DNA of 60,578 nucleotides from Acidiferrobacterales bacterium (GTDB lineage Bacteria > Pseudomonadota > Gammaproteobacteria > Acidiferrobacterales > SZUA-150): positions 1 through 60,578 of the forward strand of contig CAMYII010000088.1 of NCBI GenBank assembly GCA_947258385.1. Reading direction: 5' to 3'. The notes under the pieces are model-generated. The model worked only from the letters and a program-made list of their open reading frames with translations, searched no databases and was not told the origin of the DNA. Of this stretch, positions 1 through 8,006 are shown piece by piece. The translations under genes and the position numbers were made by a program. Every line of letters begins with the position of its first letter. The stretch's first letter is position 1.

Positions 1-2
1 CC

Positions 3-566
3 CATGGTTACGCCTACGAGATACTCAAGAAAAACACCTATTCCGTGGTCATGGAAAAGATTCCCGAAGGGAAAACCTACTGCTCGCTCTGCTCCAGGCT
101 GCGCCGCGGAAATATCTACAACTATGCGGAAAAACACGGCTATACAAAAATCGCCCTGGGGCACCACCGTGACGACCTGATCGAAAGCCTGTTGATGTCC
201 ATTCTTTATAGCGGCGTGATCAGATCCATGCCGCCAAAACTCTTGACAGATAACAAGCGCAACATCGTTATCCGTCCCCTCACGTATTGTCAGGAAGCCG
301 ATATAAGGGCCTATGCGGAGGAACAGCAATTCCCTATCATCCCGTGCAACTTATGCGGCTCGCAAAAGAACCTGACGCGCGCACGCGTGAAACAACTCAT
401 CGCCGAGCTGGCCGGCCACAATCCCAAAGTGTCCGCTAATATTCTCAATGCACTCGGCAACCTCCAACCCAGCCAGTTGATGGACCATGCGCACTGGGAT
501 TTTAGGAACCTCGAAAGCGGCCTCGAACCGGAAGACGAACAGTGGAAATTAAGCGCGACGAACTAA
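3..566 (+). CDS. ttcA: TtcA, tRNA 2-thiocytidine synthetase, 5'-truncated by the window edge
   Basis: C-terminal part of the ATP-dependent enzyme that thiolates cytidine 32 of certain tRNAs. The frame is open from base 3 and has no start in the window, so the N-terminal PP-loop (SGGxDS) is missing. What remains carries the two TtcA cysteine motifs: [10 protein letters not shown] near the left end and [10 protein letters not shown] about 80 residues later. In TtcA the first CxxC pair and a later cysteine hold the Fe-S cluster. The GHHRDD and MPPKL stretches are also typical. The gene ends with TAA and is followed by a long hairpin. The protein acts in the cytosol and depends on a sulfur relay (IscS in known systems). 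The assignment is secure; the exact 5' end lies outside the window. Confidence 0.95.
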   Translation, partial: HGYAYEILKKNTYSVVMEKIPEGKTYCSLCSRLRRGNIYNYAEKHGYTKIALGHHRDDLIESLLMSILYSGVIRSMPPKLLTDNKRNIVIRPLTYCQEADIRAYAEEQQFPIIPCNLCGSQKNLTRARVKQLIAELAGHNPKVSANILNALGNLQPSQLMDHAHWDFRNLESGLEPEDEQWKLSATN

Positions 567-632
567 AGGACCGCTCAAGCTTGAAGTGACCAGCCGATTG
601 GTATCGGCGGCGCGCGCTGGACTAAAAGATAA

Positions 633-664
633 CGCCCTTGAGCCGGACCTCCGGCTCAAGGGCG
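633..664 (-). terminator. Intrinsic terminator between convergent ttcA and the PhnD-like gene
   Basis: A perfect 15-bp inverted repeat (arms 633-647 and 650-664) with a 2-base centre. Read on the minus strand it is followed by a T-rich tail (TTATCTTTT), as expected of a factor-independent terminator for the minus-strand gene. On the plus strand there is no T-tract, so for ttcA it can only act as a 3'-end hairpin. Confidence 0.75.
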
Positions 665-763
665 ACAACGCGGGTTTGATTCCATATTCTATAACCGACT
701 CCAAAAGACCAACACAGAAGACAATCGTTTAAACGACACTTCCGGGATTCAACTTCGATAAGG

Positions 764-1609
764 TTATTGTTGTGTCATCTGCGCGGCCTTAACTTCATAG
801 CCCCAAACGTCCTTGAGAAACACCCATAGGCCGTCATACTCACTGGGCATCGCATTGAGCAGCTCCATACGTTTCTTGTTAAACCTGTCGTGGAATTTCC
901 TTATGCTCTCCACGCCCTCTGGCGCCAGCAATGCCGCCGCCATCTTATCCTTGTCGCCGGCCGCGAAACGCGGACCGGCCGAAAACGCCTGGTTGGCGAC
1001 GCCGGTGCTCGTGTAAATGGTCCGCACGCCCTCGGCGTTGAATTTTTTCAGCATCTTGTCGCGCAATACGGTCGCGCTGCACTTGCCTGATTTAAGACCC
1101 TGGTAGCTCTGCTTGAATCCCTTGGTCGGCACGACTATCGGTTGTCGCGCGGGATTATCAAACTGATGCGTCACAGTCAGGGTCGCCAAATTGGGCGGCG
1201 CCAGCGCACAGACCGTACGCCCAGCCAGGTCTTTGATCTCATTGATCCGGATATTGTCTTCGTTGACGACCACGACAAAAACAAGCTTGCCGGGCAGACG
1301 TACGACCGGCTCGTGTTGGTCCATCGCCATACGCCAGGCAACGAAATGTGGCCCGTCGAACACCAGATCGTAGACCCCCAGTTGCATATCTCGCTGATAG
1401 CTGAGCCAGTTGCCCGGATGCTGGTAGACGATCTTTTTCCCTGTCACAGACGATAAGTACGCCGCGACCGGCTGGTAGATGGGGGTTTCTTCGCTCGCCG
1501 TGCCCCGCGGTGGAGCGCTGAAGACGTAATTTTCATTGCCGGCAGCCAGTGCCGAATAACCAATAACCAGGCTCGCCGCCAGAAGGAAAAAAACGCTCGC
1601 TTTGCGCAT
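764..1609 (-). CDS. PhnD-like periplasmic phosphate/phosphite/phosphonate-type binding protein (orphan)
   Basis: Predicted exported solute-binding protein of the PhnD family (281 aa). The start at 1609 is chosen because GAGGAGC lies just upstream and the protein then begins with a classic signal peptide (MRKASVFFLLAASLVIG, cleavage near ALAAG). Family features are the YQPVAAYLSSVTGKKI segment, the YDLVFDGPHFVAWRM strand and a GRTVCALAPPN hinge. No permease or ATPase gene lies nearby, so it is either served by a distant transporter or works as a sensory binding protein. The ligand cannot be read from the sequence. A GGDEF protein at 38474-40135 carries a related domain. A strong terminator hairpin follows. 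Confidence 0.85.
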   Translation of the reverse strand: MRKASVFFLLAASLVIGYSALAAGNENYVFSAPPRGTASEETPIYQPVAAYLSSVTGKKIVYQHPGNWLSYQRDMQLGVYDLVFDGPHFVAWRMAMDQHEPVVRLPGKLVFVVVVNEDNIRINEIKDLAGRTVCALAPPNLATLTVTHQFDNPARQPIVVPTKGFKQSYQGLKSGKCSATVLRDKMLKKFNAEGVRTIYTSTGVANQAFSAGPRFAAGDKDKMAAALLAPEGVESIRKFHDRFNKKRMELLNAMPSEYDGLWVFLKDVWGYEVKAAQMTQQ

Positions 1610-2100
1610 GTCAGCTCCTCGATGAATGCATACGACTGTTGTGCCGCCAAGGCCAGACATTGATGTTCTGTTGCGCCTTGGGCTCGATCCGATTTTCCGC
1701 TATTCAGGCAGACAGCGGCCATCGATCCTTGCGTGGCGTCATTCCTGACACGCGCCGGATCCCTGTGGCACGATCGCTTTCCCTTGAGGCTATCTTATCT
1801 ATAGTCGCTGGCGGGTCGGTGTTACACGACCCGGATAGAAATCTGCGAGAAGCCATGATCGCAGCTTTTTCCGCTGTACCGCCACCGTATAGGCGGCTTG
1901 TCAATTCTAATTGTTTACCCCCGGTATCTATTGATAATAGTCAATAACAGACCGGATTTCCAATGCAGGCGGCTCATCGCGGCGGCATCCGGGGTGGTGG
2001 AGATCGTTGATAGGCAGAAAAAGATTAATCCGCATTGTTGGTACGGTTTACCGGGCCCGTTTTTCATTGTCACGCCGATCGGCAAAAATACTGCACAGGC
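1610..2100. other. Non-coding stretch upstream of the PhnD-like gene
   Basis: 491 bases with no convincing gene. It must hold the minus-strand promoter of the PhnD-like gene. A short inverted repeat with 7-bp arms (1812-1818 and 1827-1833) is visible. Open frames here have no family resemblance and no ribosome binding site. Confidence 0.5.
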
Positions 2101-2772
2101 TCAGATCATGCTGCGCCCCGTTTTCGCCACTCTATCGGCCGCTTCGCTGTCGTCCAAATCCACGGACTCCGGCACGCTTAATCCGCGCTGCACCCCGGGG
2201 CGCTCACCCATGATCTTAAGCCAACGTTCAAGATTGGGCAGCTTGTTTATCGTGACGCCGGCCCAGTCATGCGCCCTTACCCACGGATAGGCGGCGAAAT
2301 CCGCGATGGAAACCTCATCGACCAGATACTCCCTGCCCTCGAGCTGGGTCTCCAGCACATGATATAAACGAAACGTTTCCGTCTGATAGCGCTCGATCGC
2401 AAAGGGGATTTTCTCGGGCGCATAGCGGTAGAAAACATTGGCCTGGCCCTGCATGGGGCCGATGCCACCCATTTGAAACATCAGCCATTGCATCACGCGG
2501 GAACGCTGTTTGGGTTCGGAAGGCAGGAATTGCCGCGTTTTTTCCGCTAGATAAACAAGGATGGCGCCGGATTCGAACACCACGAAATCGCCGTCGCTGT
2601 GATCGATGATCGCCGGGATCCTGCCGTTGGGATTGATCGCCAGGTACCAGGGTTGTTTTTGCTCCTTTTTTCCCAGGTCGAGCGCCCTGACCTCATAGGA
2701 AAGGCCAAGCTCTTCCAGCATGATGGAGACCTTATGGCCATTCGGTGTGGCGGCGGTGAAAAGCTCGATCAT
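2101..2772 (-). CDS. Glutathione S-transferase, YfcG-like (disulfide-bond oxidoreductase type)
   Basis: A 223-aa cytosolic glutathione transferase of the YfcG/YghU group. The N-terminal thioredoxin fold starts [15 protein letters not shown]; the TPNGHK motif is the glutathione-activating loop of this group. It continues with [13 protein letters not shown] (cis-proline loop) and [14 protein letters not shown] (gamma-glutamyl recognition). The all-alpha C-terminal half contains [10 protein letters not shown] and [10 protein letters not shown], also typical of YfcG. In E. coli, YfcG works on disulfides using two glutathiones. No operon partner is evident; it stands alone between non-coding stretches. 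The length is normal for the family. Confidence 0.92.
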   Translation of the reverse strand: MIELFTAATPNGHKVSIMLEELGLSYEVRALDLGKKEQKQPWYLAINPNGRIPAIIDHSDGDFVVFESGAILVYLAEKTRQFLPSEPKQRSRVMQWLMFQMGGIGPMQGQANVFYRYAPEKIPFAIERYQTETFRLYHVLETQLEGREYLVDEVSIADFAAYPWVRAHDWAGVTINKLPNLERWLKIMGERPGVQRGLSVPESVDLDDSEAADRVAKTGRSMI

Positions 2773-2836
2773 ATACGACCTCTATACGGGGGCTTGCTAA
2801 CGAATGTCTGCATAATGGGCAAATCTCTAAAAGGAT

Positions 2837-3037
2837 GTTGAAAAAGCCCTTCCATGGCCTTTTTCAACTCGCTGCGCCGCGGTAGCCGCTCTCGGCCATT
2901 TCTGGCCTTCGCGGCACTAGGGCGTCCTGCCCGTCGCACGCCCGCGGCTTGCTCCGAAAATCAAACACGTGCGTGTTTGATTTTCGATGCGGCGCATCCT
3001 TGCGGCGCTTAGCAGAGTGTTTTTCAACACCCTGCTA
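2837..3037. repeat. Hairpin-rich intergenic repeat element
   Basis: A cluster of three inverted repeats in non-coding DNA. 2837-2868 has arms GTTGAAAAAGCC and GGC(C)TTTTTCAAC. 2956-2985 is a perfect 14-bp-arm palindrome (GAAAATCAAACACG). 3010-3037 has arms TAGCAGAGTGTT and AACACCCTGCTA with one mismatch. GTTGAAAAA at one end and TTTTTCAAC at the other are complementary, so the whole block looks like a MITE-type or structured interspersed repeat. No transposase is present. The rest of 2773-3334 shows nothing recognisable. Confidence 0.55.
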
Positions 3038-3334
3038 AAGGACCGTGCACCAATAAGATACCATAGCGATTCCGGCGCTGTCGTCCAGGCACCGCGCCGG
3101 ATACCCTACAGGAACCCGCCAGAGCACCCAGACCCCCCCAGAGCCGGCGGCGTGTCCAGCCCTCAAGAACGGACTGTGCGGCCCCCGCGAGCATGCCCTG
3201 CAGCGGGCTGAATGCACGGCAGTCACGATCTGCCGCCAAATCCCGGTGTGGAAGACAGAGCGATGGCCAGTACGCTGATGAATGCCTCTTCAGGCGTGAT
3301 GAGTCGACTTACATTGAGTCGTCGTCTGCCTGGC

Positions 3335-3640
3335 TCACCGCACTGCTTTGCGACGCTGTCTTTGGATGACAAGTGTCACCGATGAGTCATGCGATTCATA
3401 ATGATGCAACAAATGGCCGGTCCGATTGCACCAGGTCGAAACCTCGTCAGAAAACATGGGCTCGGATGCGGTAATCAGGAGCAATTCACCGTCGTTGACC
3501 GATTTTATCCCCGTGGCCAATTGCAGGATGGGAAGGGAACAGCCAAGGCCACTGACGTCGATCTTGAGCTCATCAAGCTGCCTGATATTCGCCACCTGTC
3601 CGGTCTCACCCGGACTACTTCCTATGTTTAATATTTTCAT
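3335..3640 (-). CDS. TusA/SirA-like sulfur-carrier domain protein (atypical active site)
   Basis: A 101-aa protein with a TusA-like fold: DVSGLGCSLPILQLATGIK, then GELLLITASEP and EVSTWCNRTGHLL. TusA-family proteins carry persulfide sulfur on a conserved N-terminal cysteine in a CPxP motif. Here the cysteine is kept (GLGC) but CPxP is replaced by CSLP. A second cysteine (TWC) is also present. A paralogue with the same signatures sits at 25495-25995. The start at 3640 is supported by GGAGG just upstream. It is likely cytosolic. A sulfur-relay role is inferred from the domain; a regulatory role is equally possible. Confidence 0.75.
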   Translation of the reverse strand: MKILNIGSSPGETGQVANIRQLDELKIDVSGLGCSLPILQLATGIKSVNDGELLLITASEPMFSDEVSTWCNRTGHLLHHYESHDSSVTLVIQRQRRKAVR

Positions 3641-3980
3641 GCTCTGCCTCCATACAGATTCGGGTATGCTCGACTAAAACTGGATGACATGCCGCGGCTG
3701 CGGGTCCATCCGCGCAATAAGTTTGACGATCCAGTCCAACGCGAAAGAGCGTATAGCAAAACGGGGCGGACTCAAACACCACTCGTCTGCCGGTAAGGCA
3801 TTGGTCAACCGTTTGTCTTGCCATTTCGACCTTACTCTGAACAGACCCGGTCAACGGGCCTTGTTGAAAGCAACGGGTTGATACCCGTCCTAACCCGGCA
3901 CAGTCTTCGCACCCCTTTCCCCATCGGTTAACAGCCACCCCCCGATTGGTGTAAGGTATTGGTATTGAAGCCATCAAGAT
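3641..3980. other. Upstream region between the TusA-like gene and the DUF1538 operon
   Basis: 340 bases between divergent genes, so it should hold both promoters. No clear -35/-10 pair or operator could be picked out. A 127-codon minus-strand frame crosses it but resembles no protein. Confidence 0.45.
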
Positions 3981-4724
3981 TTGCCCGCATTGGATCAAAA
4001 GCTCGGTTGTTTTTTCTGCTCCGTCCGCGACAGCATACGCGACCTGTTACCGATCATCATCGTCATTGCGTTCTTTCAAATCGCGATACTGCAGGAACCG
4101 ATCCCCAATTTAGGAAGACTGCTCATCGGCACCTTGCTGGTCGCCATGGGCCTGACCTTCTTCGTCCGCGGACTGGAAATGGGACTGTTCCCTATCGGGG
4201 AATCGATCGCCTATGGTTTCGCGCGCAAAGGCAGTCTGCTGTGGCTGCTGTTGTTCGCGTTCGCGCTCGGTTTCGGTACGACCATTGCCGAGCCCGCGCT
4301 GATCGCGGTCGCCGATGAGGCGGCCGATATGGCCGCCGTCGCCGGTGTAGTCCCTGACCAACCGCAGGCCTTGGCGCGATACGCGCTGGGTCTGCGGTTG
4401 ACGGTGGCGTTGTCCGTCGGTTTGGCCATCGTGCTGGGCGTGATCCGTATCCTCAAGGGCTGGCCGATCCATTACCTCATCATCGGCGGTTATATCGGCG
4501 TGGTCGCGATGACGGCATTCGCGCCTCCGGAAATTATCGGTGTCGCCTATGATTCGGGTGGTGTCACCACCTCAACGGTCACCGTGCCCCTGGTCACGGC
4601 CCTGGGCGTGGGCCTGGCCTCCAGCATCAAGGGCCGCAACCCGATGGTCGATGGTTTCGGTCTGATTGCCTTTGCCTCATTGACGCCGATGATCTTCGTC
4701 ATGCTCTATGGGATGCTACTGTGA
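3981..4724 (+). CDS. DUF1538 multipass membrane protein, first copy
   Basis: A 247-aa integral membrane protein of the DUF1538 family. It shows about six to seven hydrophobic helices and the family signatures [18 protein letters not shown] and [20 protein letters not shown]. The second signature, an [10 protein letters not shown] loop, resembles a re-entrant transport loop, so a transporter is suspected, but the substrate is unknown. The start is uncertain: the frame is closed at 3966, and the first usable codons are TTG at 3981 or TTG at 3990, with only a weak GAAG upstream. Its TGA overlaps the ATG of the second copy, implying translational coupling. Some relatives carry both halves in one polypeptide. 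Confidence 0.85.
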   Translation: MPALDQKLGCFFCSVRDSIRDLLPIIIVIAFFQIAILQEPIPNLGRLLIGTLLVAMGLTFFVRGLEMGLFPIGESIAYGFARKGSLLWLLLFAFALGFGTTIAEPALIAVADEAADMAAVAGVVPDQPQALARYALGLRLTVALSVGLAIVLGVIRILKGWPIHYLIIGGYIGVVAMTAFAPPEIIGVAYDSGGVTTSTVTVPLVTALGVGLASSIKGRNPMVDGFGLIAFASLTPMIFVMLYGMLL

Positions 4725-5509
4725 TGGATCTGCTGGTCGGCCTGGCGAAAACCACCTTGTCGACCATCTTGGACGTGCTCCCCATCGCCGGTATCATCTT
4801 TGGCTTTCAAGTGCTGGTGTTGCGCCGGCCGATTCCACACTTAAGACGGGTATTAACCGGGTTCGTCTACGTATTGATCGGGCTAAGCCTATTCCTCGTC
4901 GGGCTGGAAGAGGCGCTGTTTCCACTCGGCAAACTGATGGCAGAACAACTGACCGATCCGCAGTTCATCTACGGGGCGGCCAGCGAAGTGTCGACCCTCT
5001 TGCGGTGGCAGGACTACAAATGGGTCTATCTGTTCGGCGCCGCCATCGGTTTTGCCGCGACCATCGCCGAACCCGCCCTGCTGGCCGTGGCCATCAAGGC
5101 GCAGGCCGTGTCCGGCGGCGCCATCAACGTCTGGGGCCTGCGCATCGCGGTGGCGCTCGGTGCGGCCATGGGGATCGCGCTCGGCACCTACCGCATTGTC
5201 ACGGGCACCCCGCTGCACTATTACATTATCGCGGGCTACATCGTGGTCGTCGTGCAAACCGCGTTCGCGCCCCGGCTGATTATTGCGCTGGCCTATGACT
5301 CCGGTGGCGTGACCACCTCGACCGTGACGGTCCCGCTGGTCACGGCCCTGGGTCTGGGGCTGGCCAGCACCGTCCCCGGCCGCAGTCCCTTGATCGATGG
5401 CTTTGGCCTGATCGCGTTTGCCTGTCTTTTCCCGATGATCTCCGTGATGGCCTATGCCCAGATCGGTCAATGGCGGGCCCGGCGCGCGGGGACGCGACGC
5501 CAAGAGTGA
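4724..5509 (+). CDS. DUF1538 multipass membrane protein, second copy
   Basis: A 261-aa paralogue of the preceding gene, with the same GFAATIAEPALLAVAIKAQA and [20 protein letters not shown] signatures at matching positions. The two proteins probably form a heterodimer in the inner membrane. ATG at 4724 overlaps the upstream stop (TGATG); a GTG one codon earlier is possible. The C-terminus is short and basic (RARRAGTRRQE). The next genes encode a PII-like protein and a CBS-domain protein, which suggests the membrane pair is gated by a nucleotide or other small-molecule signal. That is inference from context. Confidence 0.87.
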   Translation: MDLLVGLAKTTLSTILDVLPIAGIIFGFQVLVLRRPIPHLRRVLTGFVYVLIGLSLFLVGLEEALFPLGKLMAEQLTDPQFIYGAASEVSTLLRWQDYKWVYLFGAAIGFAATIAEPALLAVAIKAQAVSGGAINVWGLRIAVALGAAMGIALGTYRIVTGTPLHYYIIAGYIVVVVQTAFAPRLIIALAYDSGGVTTSTVTVPLVTALGLGLASTVPGRSPLIDGFGLIAFACLFPMISVMAYAQIGQWRARRAGTRRQE

Positions 5510-5579
5510 GCGTCGAGTGAATGTCTCGTACAACACCGGTCATGGATGCCGGATCCGGAACTGATAAGGAGGAAACCCA

Positions 5580-5930
5580 ATGCATTTCAAGTTGCTCATC
5601 GCCCTGGTCGAGGACGATAAAACAGACGCGGTGCTCGACGCCGCAAGACAAGCCGGGGCCACCGGCTGCACGGTGCTGAACCAGGCCCGCGGCGAAGGCC
5701 TGGAGCAGGCCAAGACCTTTCTGGGGTTGAGCCTGGAGACCCAGCGGGACATGGTGCTGTTCCTGGTCGAGGAGCATCTGAGCCGGCGCATTCTGGAGAC
5801 GATCGCCGAAATGGGCGAGTTTGACAGCAAACCGGGCACGGGCATCGCCTTCCAGATCGATGTCGAAGACGCTGTGGGTGTGACCCACCAGATCAGGAAA
5901 CTGACCGAAGTCGTGGAGGAGGAGTTATGA
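5580..5930 (+). CDS. PII-like signalling protein linked to DUF1538
   Basis: A 116-aa small protein with the ferredoxin-like PII fold: a first strand MHFKLLIALVEDD, a helix rich in Asp/Ala, and the C-terminal GTGIAFQIDVEDAVG segment typical of PII-like proteins. It lacks the classical GlnB T-loop with its uridylylated tyrosine, so it belongs to the PII-like rather than GlnB/GlnK group. AAGGAGG lies 7 bases before the ATG, a very strong ribosome binding site. It overlaps the next gene by 4 bases (ATGA). PII-like proteins bind nucleotides and control membrane transporters; here the likely target is the DUF1538 pair. The effector is unknown. Confidence 0.82.
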   Translation: MHFKLLIALVEDDKTDAVLDAARQAGATGCTVLNQARGEGLEQAKTFLGLSLETQRDMVLFLVEEHLSRRILETIAEMGEFDSKPGTGIAFQIDVEDAVGVTHQIRKLTEVVEEEL

Positions 5931-6346
5931 GTGAGAGGAAGGTCATACGCGTACGCGACGTGATGAAACACAATTTTGACATGGTCGACGGGCTGACCAC
6001 GGTCAGCGAGGCGCTGCGCAAGATGAAACACGTGGAAACCAAGACGCTGCTGGTCAACAAGCGCCACGAGGCCGATGAATACGGGATCGTGTTGCTCGCG
6101 GACATCGCCCGTGAGGTGCTCGCCAAGGATCGCGCGCCGGAACGCGTCAACATCTACGAGATCATGTCCAAACCGGTCATCACCGTCGACCCCGATATGG
6201 ACATCCGTTATTGCGCGCGGATGTTCGAGAAGTTCGGACTGGCGCGCGCACCGGTGGTCGAGAACGGCAAACTGATCGGTATCGTGAGTTACACAGACAT
6301 GGTGCTGCGCGGCTTGTGCGCGGACATTAAAGAAAGCGAAGCATGA
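5927..6346 (+). CDS. CBS-domain pair protein
   Basis: A 139-aa protein made of two CBS motifs and little else. The first is VRDVMKHNFDMVDGLTTV...EALRKM; the second is IMSKPVITVDPDMDIRYCARMFEKFGLARAPVVE followed by GIVSYTDMV. CBS pairs bind adenosyl nucleotides and act as energy or ionic sensors. The gene is last in the four-gene DUF1538 operon, overlapping the PII-like gene (ATGA) with GGAGGAGG upstream. The PII-like and CBS proteins would give two independent nucleotide inputs to one membrane unit; this is inferred from gene order only. Confidence 0.9.
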   Translation: MSERKVIRVRDVMKHNFDMVDGLTTVSEALRKMKHVETKTLLVNKRHEADEYGIVLLADIAREVLAKDRAPERVNIYEIMSKPVITVDPDMDIRYCARMFEKFGLARAPVVENGKLIGIVSYTDMVLRGLCADIKESEA

Positions 6347-6368
6347 TAAATCCGGCTGTGCATGGGAT

Positions 6369-6974
6369 TTAGCGCGATCCGTCGAGGTCGGCGCCGGCCC
6401 GCGGCGCCGGCCCGCGCTGGAGATCCGACCGCGTGTCGATATCGATCAGCACGCCCGGATCATCCACGGGAAGTGTCAGCAATCGTGCGCCGTGCTGCGC
6501 CAGCACGGCCCGGGCACCGGCGTCGCCATCGAGCGCTAGCAACGGCGCGAGAAATTCCGCGGCAATGCCGACCGGGTGGCCGCGCTGTCCCCGGTATTCC
6601 GGCGCCGCCAGCGCCGCCCCGCGCCGCAGGCAACGCACCAGCTCCGCGACGGTCGCCGGCAGAATGTAGGGCATATCGGCGAGCGCAATCACCCAGCCGT
6701 GCGCGTCGGCGCTCGCCCGCACGCCGCAGGCCAGACTCAGGCCCATGCCCCGGTCCGCCTGCGCGCACGGCACGACCTCCAGCCCTTCCCGCGCGAGCAC
6801 CCGGGCCAGCTCCCGGTCCTCGGGGCGCACCACGGCAAGCGCCCGCCCCACGCCACCCAGCAGATTGCGCGCCGCGGCGACCGCCATGGGTCTCCCATCG
6901 TCAAGGCGCTGCAGCAGTTTAGGGCCGCCAAAACGCCTGCCGGCACCGGCGGCCAACAGCACGCCGGTGGTCAT
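6369..6974 (-). CDS. mocA: MocA-like molybdenum cofactor nucleotidyltransferase
   Basis: A 201-aa NTP-transferase-fold enzyme. The N-terminal motif LLAAGAGRRFGGPKLL is the nucleotide-binding loop of MobA/MocA proteins, and ALADMPYI supplies the metal-binding aspartate. GHPVGIAAEF is the family's substrate-loop motif. MocA makes molybdopterin cytosine dinucleotide, the cofactor form used by xanthine dehydrogenase-family hydroxylases. It is the last gene of the molybdenum hydroxylase operon and overlaps xdhC by 4 bases, which fits that role. Cytosolic. MobA (guanylyl) specificity is less likely in this context. Confidence 0.9.
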   Translation of the reverse strand: MTTGVLLAAGAGRRFGGPKLLQRLDDGRPMAVAAARNLLGGVGRALAVVRPEDRELARVLAREGLEVVPCAQADRGMGLSLACGVRASADAHGWVIALADMPYILPATVAELVRCLRRGAALAAPEYRGQRGHPVGIAAEFLAPLLALDGDAGARAVLAQHGARLLTLPVDDPGVLIDIDTRSDLQRGPAPRAGADLDGSR

Positions 6975-7987
6975 GAGGGCCCCGCGACCCCCGCACTGTC
7001 TTGCACCGCGGCGGTGGCGTTCATATTGGCGTCCATCGCTTGCAGCCGCACCCCGCGGCGCACCGCCGTAAGCTCGGCCAGGATCGCGACCGCGATTTCT
7101 GCCGGAGTGCGGCTGCCGATGGGAAGGCCGACCGGTCCGTGCAGCCGCGACAGGGCCTGCTCCTCGATCCCCAGGCTGGCGAGCCGGGCCCTGCGCCTGG
7201 CGCTGTTGGCGCGGGAACCCAGGGCCCCCACATAGAATGCCTGCGAGCCCAAGGCCTCCATCAGCGCCATGTCATCGAGCTTGGGATCGTGCGTCAACGC
7301 CACCACGACACTGCGATTGTCCGCGGCGAGCGCACGCACGGCATCATCGGGCATGCGGGCATCGAGTGGCACGCCTTCTACCTGCCAGGCGCGCGCGTAC
7401 TCTTCCCGGGGATCGCAGACGGTAACATCATAGTCGAGTGCCAGCGCCATCTCCGCGAGATATTTCGAGAGCTGTCCGGCGCCGATGATTAACAAACGCC
7501 AGACCGGCCCGAAGACCTTGACCAGGGTACGGCCATCGTAAGCAAAGGCCTGATCGCGCCGCACCGGATGCAGGCTCACCTCCCCGGTCTCGAGGCAGAC
7601 CCGGCGGGCGATAAGCCCCCGGGAGTGCACCGCGCTCACAAGCTTCTTAAGCTGTTCCTTTTGTGTAAGCGTTTCGACCACCAGCTCGAGCCTGCCGCCG
7701 CAGGGCAGACCGAAACGCGATGTCTGCTCGGCGGTCACACCGTAGCTCAGCACCCCGGGTAAAGCCGCCGGTGTCGCCTGCTCCCGCATGCGGCACAGCA
7801 GATCGTCTTCAATGCAGCCGCCTGAGACCGATCCCACCAGCCGCCCGTCGGCGTGAATCGCCAGCAGTGAACCGGGCGGCCGCGGCGACGACCCCCAGGT
7901 CCGTCCCACGGTCACCAGCGTGACGCCGGCACCCTGTTCCAGCCAGCCAAGCGCCGCACGCAGGACCTCAAGATCGGCGCTTTGCAT
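6971..7987 (-). CDS. xdhC: XdhC-family molybdenum cofactor insertion protein
   Basis: A 338-aa XdhC/CoxI-type protein that binds and sulfurates molybdenum cofactor and inserts it into hydroxylases. The N-terminal XdhC_CoxI domain has GSSPRPPGSLLAI and GSVSGGCIEDDLL; the C-terminal Rossmann-type domain has LIIGAGQLSKYLAEMA and YVGALGSRANSARRR. The long open frame upstream of 7987 overlaps the preceding gene and looks artificial, so ATG 7987 (MQSADLEVLRAAL) is the start, 19 bases after the iorB-like stop. It overlaps mocA by 4 bases. Together with its neighbours this is a self-contained hydroxylase maturation unit. Confidence 0.92.
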   Translation of the reverse strand: MQSADLEVLRAALGWLEQGAGVTLVTVGRTWGSSPRPPGSLLAIHADGRLVGSVSGGCIEDDLLCRMREQATPAALPGVLSYGVTAEQTSRFGLPCGGRLELVVETLTQKEQLKKLVSAVHSRGLIARRVCLETGEVSLHPVRRDQAFAYDGRTLVKVFGPVWRLLIIGAGQLSKYLAEMALALDYDVTVCDPREEYARAWQVEGVPLDARMPDDAVRALAADNRSVVVALTHDPKLDDMALMEALGSQAFYVGALGSRANSARRRARLASLGIEEQALSRLHGPVGLPIGSRTPAEIAVAILAELTAVRRGVRLQAMDANMNATAAVQDSAGVAGPS

Positions 7988-8006
7988 CACCCGAGCTGCC
8001 GTCCAC

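Noticed and set aside
764-1609. Part of a phosphonate ABC transporter operon
   Set aside because: No permease, ATPase or phn catalytic gene lies on either side, so only the binding protein can be claimed.
1898-2290. A 130-codon plus-strand frame upstream of and overlapping the glutathione transferase
   Set aside because: It is antisense to the C-terminus of a clear transferase and shows no motif.
3615-3998. A 127-codon minus-strand frame in the DUF1538 promoter region
   Set aside because: It overlaps the start of the TusA-like gene and DUF1538, lacks a ribosome site and is cysteine/arginine-rich without pattern.
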